From positions 1 to 24,412 of the IMG/VR virus record IMGVR_UViG_3300043399_000685: DNA of 24,412 bases. The stretch is one strand, 5' to 3'. Of this stretch, positions 15,554-20,829 are shown piece after piece. The stretch's first letter is position 1, and every line of letters begins with the position of its first letter. Under the pieces are notes generated by a model that saw only the letters and a program-made list of their open reading frames with translations, ran no database searches and was not told where the DNA came from. Position numbers and translations under genes: made by a program. This stretch comes from a virus.

Positions 15554-16645
15554 ATGTTGGAAGCATTAAAAAGCCTGTTTGAAAACAATGTGATTTCTGA
15601 ACAAGTTAAAGCAGAAATTGAGTCTGCTTGGGAAAAGCGAATCACTGAGAATCGTACCCAAGTAACTCAACAGCTACGTGAGGAATTTGCACAGCGCTAC
15701 GAACATGATAAAAGTATCATGGTCGAGGCTGTAGATCGTATGTTGGGTGACCAACTACGTGAAGAAATTGCTCAATTTGTTGAAGATCGTATGCAATTAG
15801 CCGAAGCAAAAGCTAAGGTTGTAATGGAAGGCAAGCGCGTCGCAGAAACAATGAAGCATTTTGTTGTCAAGCAACTAGCATCCGAAGTAAAAGAATTGCA
15901 TGAAGATCAAAAGCAAATGACTGACAAGTTTTTTAAACTTGAACAGTTTGTAGTAGAAGCTCTAGCACAGGAAATTGCAGAGTTCCACACAGATAAACAA
16001 GAACTTGCAGAAACAAAGGTTCGTTTAATTCGTGAGGGTCGCGAAGCATTTGCTAAAGTAAAAGATCAGTTTATCAAGAGAGCAGCAGTCGTAGTCGAAG
16101 GCGCAGTTGAACAAACTCTAGCTAAAGAGATGAGTCAACTACGTGAAGATATCGAGGCAGCACGTCGTAACGACTTCGGACGTAAATTGTTTGAAGCTTT
16201 TGCAAGCGAGTACCAAACAAGTTATCTAAGCGAAAAATCAGAAATTAGTAAATTGCTCAAGGTTATAAACCTGAAAGAATCCGCAGTTGCCGAAGCACGT
16301 AAAGAAGCCAATGCAACGAAACGACTCTTAGAAAGCAAAGAACAAAAAATTAAGGCTCTAATGGAGAGCAAAGAACGTCAAGAAGTAATGAATGAATTAT
16401 TAGCACCTTTGGCTCGTGAGCAAAAGGTAATTATGAATGAATTACTAGAAAGCGTTCAAACTACTAAGCTACGTGCAAGTTTTGAAAAATACTTGCCAGC
16501 GGTAGTTGCCGGTAAAGCTGCTCCTAACACACGTAAGGCGCTAGTAGAGGCAAAAGAAGTAACAGGAAATAAAATTCCTAACAGCATAAGTAGTAGCGAA
16601 AACGACACAAACATTATTGCAATTCGTCGTTTAGCTGGATTATAA
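15554..16645 (+). CDS. 22: gp22-like major prohead scaffold (core) protein
   Basis: The main internal scaffold on which the gp23 shell assembles, removed by gp21. It is identified by position (21-22-23 order), size (363 aa; T4 gp22 is 269 aa) and composition: almost entirely charged helix with strong heptad patterns and few aromatic residues. Many L-x-E or V-x-E sequences, such as LVEA near the C-terminus, could be gp21 sites. The C-terminus, NIIAIRRLAGL, is hydrophobic and basic and could contact the shell. It has a good RBS (GAGGAG, 7 bases before the ATG), and gene 23 follows after 15 bases. Sequence similarity to T4 gp22 is low, as is usual for scaffolds. Confidence 0.85.
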   Translation: MLEALKSLFENNVISEQVKAEIESAWEKRITENRTQVTQQLREEFAQRYEHDKSIMVEAVDRMLGDQLREEIAQFVEDRMQLAEAKAKVVMEGKRVAETMKHFVVKQLASEVKELHEDQKQMTDKFFKLEQFVVEALAQEIAEFHTDKQELAETKVRLIREGREAFAKVKDQFIKRAAVVVEGAVEQTLAKEMSQLREDIEAARRNDFGRKLFEAFASEYQTSYLSEKSEISKLLKVINLKESAVAEARKEANATKRLLESKEQKIKALMESKERQEVMNELLAPLAREQKVIMNELLESVQTTKLRASFEKYLPAVVAGKAAPNTRKALVEAKEVTGNKIPNSISSSENDTNIIAIRRLAGL

Positions 16646-16660
16646 TTCAAGGAGATATAC

Positions 16661-17836
16661 ATGTCAGAACTACTCACTGGCCGTTGGAACGAGACCAAGG
16701 AAGCCCTATTAGAAGGCCTACGCGGCACCCGTAAATCCACAATGGCTGTAACATTAGAAAATACACGCAAGTATCTTGCAGAAAGTGCTACAGCTGGCGC
16801 TACTTCTGCTGGTAACGTTGCAACACTAAACCGTGTTATTCTACCGGTTATTCGTCGCGTTATGCCAACCGTTATTGCTAACGAACTAGTTGGTGTTCAG
16901 CCTCTAACTGGTCCAGTTGGCCAAATTCATACTCTACGTGTTCGCTACAGTGATACAAGCACTGGCGCTGGCGTTGTAGCTGGTGAAGAAGCATTCAGCC
17001 CATTCAAGATTGCTGAAGCTTATTCTGGTAACCAAAATGCAAATGCTGCTAAGGCTGCTAATACTGCTGCGTTAGAAGGTACTGCTGGTAACAGAATGAG
17101 CATTCAAATCTTAAAGCAGACCGTCGAAGCCAAGACACGCAAACTAAGCGCACGTTGGACTTTCGAAGCTGCACAAGATGCACAAGCTCAACAAGGTATC
17201 GATATCGAAGCAGAAATCATGGCTGCTCTAGCACAAGAAATTACTGCTGAAATCGATCAAGAAGTTCTAGGTTCTTTAAACAACCTAGCAGGTGCTGCTC
17301 TACAGACTTATGACCAGTCTGCTGTTAGCGGTACTGCTACTTTCGTTGGTGACGAGCACGCTGCTTTAGCTGTTCAGATCAACCGTGTTGCTAACTTAAT
17401 CGCTCAGCGTACACGTCGTGGCGCAGGTAACTGGGCAGTTGTTAGCCCACTAGCTTTAACAATTCTACAATCTGCTACTACTAGTGCATTTGCTCGTACT
17501 ACAGAAGGTACTTTTGAAGCTCCAACAAACACCAAGTTCGTTGGTACACTAAACAACGCAATGAAGATCTATGTTAACACATATGCTGCTGATAACGCTG
17601 ATATCCTAGTTGGATATAAGGGTTCCAGCGAAGCAGACGCTGCTGCATTCTATTGCCCATATGTTCCTCTAATGAGCTCTGGTGTTGTTCTAGATCCGTC
17701 TACATTCGAACCAGTCGTAAGCTTTATGACGAGATATGGCTACGTGGAATTGAGTAATACTGCTAGCTCTCTAGGTAACGCTGCAGATTACTTAGGTAAG
17801 GTTGCTATTGCTTCTGGTGCTGTTAAGTTCTCTTAA
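16661..17836 (+). CDS. 23: gp23-like major capsid protein
   Basis: The main head shell protein, 391 aa (T4 gp23 is 521). Family segments include NELVGVQPLTGPVGQIHTLR, RTRRGAGNWAVVSP, and FEPVVSFMTRYGYVE near the end. A gp21 cleavage site is probable at LAE41/S42 after a helical N-terminal peptide, similar to IAE/A in T4. AAGGAGATATACATG gives a very strong start, as expected for the most abundant virion protein. The last 22 codons and the stop (17768-17836) occur again at 19150-19218 in diverged form, so the present 3' end of the gene may have come with the following mobile cassette. The frame through this junction is intact. Confidence 0.95.
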   Translation: MSELLTGRWNETKEALLEGLRGTRKSTMAVTLENTRKYLAESATAGATSAGNVATLNRVILPVIRRVMPTVIANELVGVQPLTGPVGQIHTLRVRYSDTSTGAGVVAGEEAFSPFKIAEAYSGNQNANAAKAANTAALEGTAGNRMSIQILKQTVEAKTRKLSARWTFEAAQDAQAQQGIDIEAEIMAALAQEITAEIDQEVLGSLNNLAGAALQTYDQSAVSGTATFVGDEHAALAVQINRVANLIAQRTRRGAGNWAVVSPLALTILQSATTSAFARTTEGTFEAPTNTKFVGTLNNAMKIYVNTYAADNADILVGYKGSSEADAAAFYCPYVPLMSSGVVLDPSTFEPVVSFMTRYGYVELSNTASSLGNAADYLGKVAIASGAVKFS

Positions 17837-17854
17837 TTGAGCATTTAATATATC

Positions 17855-17879
17855 AAAAACCCGCTTCGGCGGGTTTTTT
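17855..17879 (+). terminator. Rho-independent terminator after gene 23
   Basis: CCCGC (17860-17864), a TTCG loop and GCGGG (17869-17873), followed by TTTTTT. The A-run before the stem can pair with the U-run. A strong UUCG-loop terminator that isolates gene 23 from the HNH gene. Confidence 0.9.
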
Positions 17880-17880
17880 C

Positions 17881-17909
17881 TTGACTTAATTTTATTTTTA
17901 ATGTATTAT
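17881..17909 (+). promoter_or_regulatory. Near-consensus sigma70 promoter before the HNH gene (TTGACT-N17-TATTAT)
   Basis: TTGACT (17881-17886) and TATTAT (17904-17909), 17 bases apart, match 10 of 12 consensus positions, immediately after the gene 23 terminator. The start would be near 17916. It would let the HNH gene be expressed early, independent of capsid transcription. Confidence 0.55.
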
Positions 17910-17923
17910 GTTGAGTTATCGAA

Positions 17924-17931
17924 TATAAATA
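17924..17931 (+). promoter_or_regulatory. T4-type late promoter (TATAAATA) before the HNH gene
   Basis: Exact consensus. The predicted start is about 17937, which is the A of the HNH ATG, so transcripts from it would be leaderless. Together with the sigma70-type promoter just upstream, the gene has both early and late signals. Confidence 0.6.
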
Positions 17932-17936
17932 AAGTT

Positions 17937-18704
17937 ATGAACAAATACAAAAAATGGTATGTAGCTATTACAACTGTAGGAAAAGCACTTAGAGATGGTT
18001 ATACAGAAAAACATCACATACTGCCAAAAAGTCTAGGCGGCGATGATTCCATTGAAAATTTAACTGATTTAACTGCCCGCGAACATTTTATATGCCATTG
18101 GTTATTAACAAAAATATACCCTACCGGTGAAGCACACTGGAAAATGATTAACGCATTTAGAATGATGCAAGCAGAAAATTCCCGCCAACAACGATATAAA
18201 ACAAAAGTTACAGCTAGAGTATATGAAAATTTGAAAGAAGAATACTCTATGTTACAAAGTGAACGATACTCTGGCGAGAAAAATCCTATGTACGGAGACA
18301 AATTTTACCGTAGTGCAGAAGGAACAGAAAGACAACGAGCAGCAGTTACCGGTGAAAATAACGGTGCTAAACAACTAGAGGCAAGAGCGAAGATATCTGC
18401 CAGTAAATTAGGAAAAAAACGCAAGCCTTTTTCTAAAGAATGGAGAGGAAAGTTATCTGCTTCTAAACAAGGAGAAAATAATAATAGATTTGGGATTAAT
18501 GTATCAGAAGATACAAAGAAAAAGATAAGTGAATCATTGTCTGGGCGAAAACAAGATCCGGAAGTAGTTGTGCGTCGAGCAGAAACACAGCGGGCTTTAA
18601 ATATGAAACGAGAAAAGAAGCAGTGCCCTCATTGCAATCAGTTAGTTGCAGTTAATGGATATGCTAGATGGCACGGGGATAATTGTAAACTTAAAACGGA
18701 ATAA
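17937..18704 (+). CDS. HNH homing endonuclease with NUMOD3-like repeats and C-terminal zinc finger
   Basis: A 255-aa protein from the ATG at 17937; an upstream ATG at 17901 would lie inside the promoter. HNH motif: EKHHILPKSLGG (H26, H27), N41 in IENLTDL, and H50 in REHF. Two or three NUMOD3-like DNA-binding segments follow (GEKNPMYG near 100, ISASKLGKK and LSASKQGENNNRFG, ISESLSGRK). It ends with a C-x2-C-x12-H-x3-C zinc finger (C230, C233, H246, C250, with YARWHG), also present in the antisense GIY-YIG protein downstream. It sits between the two copies of the gene 23 3' end and is probably the enzyme that mobilises this cassette. No strong Shine-Dalgarno site. Confidence 0.9.
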   Translation: MNKYKKWYVAITTVGKALRDGYTEKHHILPKSLGGDDSIENLTDLTAREHFICHWLLTKIYPTGEAHWKMINAFRMMQAENSRQQRYKTKVTARVYENLKEEYSMLQSERYSGEKNPMYGDKFYRSAEGTERQRAAVTGENNGAKQLEARAKISASKLGKKRKPFSKEWRGKLSASKQGENNNRFGINVSEDTKKKISESLSGRKQDPEVVVRRAETQRALNMKREKKQCPHCNQLVAVNGYARWHGDNCKLKTE

Positions 18705-18706
18705 TT

Positions 18707-18856
18707 ATGGAAAATAAAAATTTATCTGAAGATACAATTAACAAAATTAGAGAAATAAACAAAAAAATTAATGATTTGCGTCATCAAGCAGAATCTGATT
18801 TAACGGATCTAATCAAAGAATTAGAGCATAGGAGATCTCTTGGTGAGAATATTTGA
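18707..18856 (+). CDS. Short charged helical ORF in the HNH cassette
   Basis: A 49-aa ORF, 2 bases after the HNH stop: starts MENKNLSEDTINKIREINKK and ends HRRSLGENI. It is predicted to be one long amphipathic helix or coiled coil. The stop overlaps the start region of the next ORF (18840-18843), consistent with a coupled unit. It is unrecognised and lies wholly in the stretch between the duplicated gene 23 ends, so it travels with the cassette. Similar short coiled-coil ORFs may be accessory factors or degraded genes. Confidence 0.5.
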   Translation: MENKNLSEDTINKIREINKKINDLRHQAESDLTDLIKELEHRRSLGENI

Positions 18857-19145
18857 AATAACTGATAAGAATTTATTATGGTCTAACATGCGCGGAGTAG
18901 ATATTGATTCTGTAAAACATACATATGATATACTTGAAAAATCTTTAAATATTTTGATAAGATTAAGATCTCCTTCTAGATCTGCAATGATTTTAAATAA
19001 CGTTGAGGAATTTATTTCTGTAATCGATAGTATTTTAAATATCAATTATCCTGATAAAAATGATCCAGATATTGAAAAAACAAACAACGAACTAATTGAA
19101 ATGAAAGATCGAATACTAGAACTTAGTTCTCAATTACCACTATAA
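18843..19145 (+). CDS. Unknown 100-aa helical ORF in the HNH cassette
   Basis: Read from GTG at 18843 (MRIFEITDKN), with GGAG 8 bases upstream; a TTG at 18840 is possible. It is a helical, Ile/Asp/Leu-rich 100-aa protein with HTYDILEKSLNIL and a charged C-terminal helix (IEKTNNELIEMKDRILEL). No family recognised. It overlaps the 49-aa ORF by 14 bases and stops 4 bases before the leftover gene 23 end, so it forms the downstream edge of the cassette. A role in regulation or immunity of the cassette is possible but there is no evidence for it. Confidence 0.55.
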   Translation: MRIFEITDKNLLWSNMRGVDIDSVKHTYDILEKSLNILIRLRSPSRSAMILNNVEEFISVIDSILNINYPDKNDPDIEKTNNELIEMKDRILELSSQLPL

Positions 19146-19149
19146 AGTT

Positions 19150-19218
19150 TCCGTAGGAAATGCCGCAGATTACTTAGGTAAGGTTGCTATCGCTTCTGGC
19201 GCAGTCAAGTTTAGTTAA
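19150..19218 (+). pseudogene. 23': Orphan second copy of the gene 23 3' end
   Basis: These 69 bases encode the same 21 of 22 final gp23 residues (one Leu to Val) and the TAA, aligning to 17768-17836 with no gaps. There are 12 base differences: all but one are synonymous, and a 26-base run (19165-19190 against 17783-17808) is identical. Homology stops at codon 370 upstream. The fragment has no start and no intact gene in front, so it is a relic of the pre-insertion 3' end. It is followed by its own terminator. Confidence 0.92.
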
Positions 19219-19240
19219 TTAACTGAGTAACACCCCCAAT

Positions 19241-19265
19241 AAAAGGCTTCTTCGGAAGCCTTTTT
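19241..19265 (+). terminator. Rho-independent terminator after the orphan gene 23 end
   Basis: GGCTTC (19245-19250), a TTCG loop and GAAGCC (19255-19260), flanked by AAAA and TTTTT. This is probably the ancestral gene 23 terminator, left behind with the orphan end. It also closes the HNH cassette transcript. Confidence 0.88.
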
Positions 19266-19273
19266 CTTTATAT

Positions 19274-19281
19274 GATAAATA
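19274..19281 (+). promoter_or_regulatory. T4-type late promoter box (GATAAATA) upstream of RNA motif A
   Basis: One mismatch from TATAAATA, 9 bases after the terminator tract. The start would be near 19287, so RNA motif A would be at the 5' end of the transcript. It looks like the original promoter-leader region of the structural gene now at 20132. Confidence 0.45.
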
Positions 19282-19301
19282 CATATGTCTATAACTGAGT
19301 G

Positions 19302-19354
19302 CTCGTTTAACACGAGACTTATGCTGTAACCCCGCAGCGTAGACCTAAAACGTC
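19302..19354 (+). ncRNA. Three-hairpin RNA motif, copy A (truncated)
   Basis: Three hairpins in a row: CTCG/CGAG with loop TTTAACA (19302-19316); TATGCTG/CAGCGTA with a loop containing CCCC (19320-19341); and GAC/GTC with loop CTAAAAC (19342-19354). The same order, loop features and stem lengths recur at 20046-20099, with compensatory changes in hairpins 1 and 2. A U-G pair here becomes C-G there, which supports the plus strand as the RNA. The 3' strand of the outer stem seen in copy B is missing, exactly where the antisense endonuclease gene begins. Confidence 0.6.
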
Positions 19355-20027
19355 AACCTAAATTTTTACATTTAGTTCCGTGCCATCTTGTATAAATCGA
19401 ATCAGCTACATCTTTACCGCAGTGCTCGCATATTTTACGAGGATGCTTATATCCTGTTAATGTTTCTTTAATTTTATTTTTAACTCCTGGTAAATTAACA
19501 GGATTATCGATTTTTAACTTTTCACTTCTTAAAATCTTGTTGTGTAAAAAATTATTAGGATTCATTTCGCTATTCATTCGCGTTCGATGCTGTTGCGCCG
19601 ATGCAGTTTTTTGATTAGTCCAATGCATTTCCCCTTTTTGGTATTTTCTAAATTTTTGAATTTTAGCCCACTTTTCGGGATTCTTTCTAGTCCAGTGTTG
19701 ATCTCCTTTTGGAACTAATGTAATATCAAACGCAATAGTATTATGTCCGTTCAACCATTTCTCTTTATTAATGACGTTTAATTTTAATAGAACTCTATGC
19801 TCCCATACTCTTGCTTCGTTAACGCTGTTAAATGTACGACGAACAATTCGAATATCGGGCTCTCCGTGATCTTTAATAAATTTTAATACTATCTTACTTG
19901 ATGTCTTATACGGATTCCACAAGTCAGTTGGATGGCAATTCTTAGAATATCGAACGCCGTAATACCAACGATTTAAATCTGACCATCCGATTAGGTAAGT
20001 GTAAGGAGTATTCATCTTAATATACAT
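19353..20027 (-). CDS. Antisense GIY-YIG homing endonuclease with C-terminal zinc finger
   Basis: A 224-aa protein on the minus strand, between the two RNA motif copies. GIY-YIG core: YLIG (11-14), WYYGVR (21-26), then VNEARVWEH (likely catalytic Glu) and KWLNG (Asn93). A basic linker with repeated W-T/K motifs (QHWTRKNPEKW, MHWTNQK) and a NUMOD-like KIKETLTGYKHP lead to a C-x2-C-x12-H-x3-C finger (C200, C203, H216, C220; YTRWHG), the same module as in the HNH protein. A second ATG at 20015 (MNTPYTYLIG) is possible; no good Shine-Dalgarno site is seen for either. A minus-strand late promoter lies at 20118-20111. Confidence 0.85.
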   Translation of the reverse strand: MYIKMNTPYTYLIGWSDLNRWYYGVRYSKNCHPTDLWNPYKTSSKIVLKFIKDHGEPDIRIVRRTFNSVNEARVWEHRVLLKLNVINKEKWLNGHNTIAFDITLVPKGDQHWTRKNPEKWAKIQKFRKYQKGEMHWTNQKTASAQQHRTRMNSEMNPNNFLHNKILRSEKLKIDNPVNLPGVKNKIKETLTGYKHPRKICEHCGKDVADSIYTRWHGTKCKNLG

Positions 20028-20032
20028 AAATA
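20025..20032 (+). promoter_or_regulatory. T4-type late promoter box (CATAAATA) upstream of RNA motif B
   Basis: One mismatch from TATAAATA. The predicted start, about 20038, is at the first base of the outer stem of motif B. It overlaps the 5' end of the antisense endonuclease gene. Confidence 0.55.
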
Positions 20033-20038
20033 ATAGTA

Positions 20039-20105
20039 ATGGATGCTATTTAACAGATAATAGCTTACGGTGCCCCACACCGTAGTGGATAGAACCCACA
20101 TCCAT
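20039..20105 (+). ncRNA. Three-hairpin RNA motif, copy B (complete, cloverleaf-like leader)
   Basis: An outer 7-bp stem ATGGATG/CATCCAT (20039-20045 with 20099-20105) encloses three hairpins: CTATT/AATAG (20046-20063, containing TTTAACA); TACGGTG/CACCGTA with loop CCCCA (20066-20084); and GTGG/CCAC with loop ATAGAAC (20085-20099, last base shared with the outer stem). This four-way junction lies in the 5' leader of the gene at 20132, 26 bases before its ATG. The loops lack the tRNA T-loop sequence. Covariation with copy A supports a selected fold. The role, such as control of translation or mRNA stability, is unknown. Confidence 0.65.
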
Positions 20106-20110
20106 AATAC

Positions 20111-20118
20111 TATTTATA
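20111..20118 (-). promoter_or_regulatory. Minus-strand T4-type late promoter (TATAAATA)
   Basis: Exact consensus on the minus strand. Its start, about 20105, falls on the other end of the motif B outer stem, so the antisense endonuclease mRNA would begin with the reverse complement of motif B. Convergent with the box at 20025-20032. Confidence 0.55.
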
Positions 20119-20131
20119 AGGAATCAAACAA

Positions 20132-20779
20132 ATGGGACGTCCACTAAACAAGAGATATTTCGGATCTGGCGCAGGTAATCAGATCAAAGTTCGTGCAAAA
20201 ATCGGTGCCAATGCAGAAGGCGACGGCAGAATTGTAAGTCAACGAGGTACCAGAAAATTTAAAGTAACAGTTGGTGCTAACACAGGTGATTGTTTCTTAG
20301 TAGATAAAGCAGATGGTTCGTTAGCAGCTAACGAGATGTCTATCAGTGTACAAACTGATGACGGCGTTGTTCGAAGAGTTACTAAGATTGCTGCACATAG
20401 AGTTGTCGCCGGCGGTGTAAGCTATGCTTGGACATTCGATGGTAGTATTACAGATGGAAAGGCAGAAATGGATGAAGTTGAAACCAGTGTTTCCCCGTTC
20501 ATTACGATTACATCGCAGCCAACTGATCAAACCGCAGCTGATGGAGAAGCTGTATTTGCGGTCGTTGCTAACGTAACAGAAGGTGCTACACTAACTTATC
20601 TATGGCAAGTTTCAACTGACTCTGGCGCAACATGGAGTAATACTGCATCTACTAACGATAACTTACTATTACTTGGTTTACAACCATCGGATGACGGTAA
20701 CCTATATCGTGTAATTGTTAGTGCAACCGGTGCTACTAGTGTAACTTCTAATGCGGTTACATTAACTGTTGCTGCTTAA
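20132..20779 (+). CDS. Virion protein with C-terminal Ig-like domain
   Basis: A 215-aa protein. The N-terminus, MGRPLNKRYFG, is typical of a structural protein class in aquatic T4-like phages. A mixed beta region follows to about 120. Residues 125-213 form an Ig-like domain: ITSQPTDQTAADGEAVF, LTYLWQVSTDSGATW (W158), DDGNLYRVIVSA and VTLTV, without the cysteine pair, as in many phage Ig domains. Its position after gene 23 suggests a head decoration or surface role (T4 Hoc also has Ig-like domains), but a tail or fiber role is possible. AAGGAA is about 8 bases before the ATG. Its leader carries the structured motif B. Confidence 0.7.
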   Translation: MGRPLNKRYFGSGAGNQIKVRAKIGANAEGDGRIVSQRGTRKFKVTVGANTGDCFLVDKADGSLAANEMSISVQTDDGVVRRVTKIAAHRVVAGGVSYAWTFDGSITDGKAEMDEVETSVSPFITITSQPTDQTAADGEAVFAVVANVTEGATLTYLWQVSTDSGATWSNTASTNDNLLLLGLQPSDDGNLYRVIVSATGATSVTSNAVTLTVAA

Positions 20780-20792
20780 TATAATTTACTAT

Positions 20793-20811
20793 AGGGGTCT
20801 ATGCGGCCCCT
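20793..20811 (+). promoter_or_regulatory. Stable hairpin in the intergenic leader
   Basis: AGGGGTC (20793-20799), loop TATGC, GGCCCCT (20805-20811), with one U-G pair. No U-run follows, so it is not a standard terminator. It ends 18 bases before the next ATG and just before its AAGGGAA ribosome site, so it may affect mRNA stability or translation. Confidence 0.45.
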
Positions 20812-20829
20812 TGTATAAGGGAATGTATA

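Noticed and set aside
17837-19149. Group I or II intron in gene 23, with 19150-19218 as the second exon
   Set aside because: The first copy already completes the frame with a stop and terminator, and ORFs fill almost all of the insert, leaving no room for an intron core. A replacement 3' end fits better.
20039-20105. tRNA (four-way junction with 7-bp outer stem)
   Set aside because: No T-loop GTTCRA sequence, the middle stem is 7 bp with a 5-base loop, and no anticodon arm geometry. A permuted or degraded tRNA is possible but unsupported.
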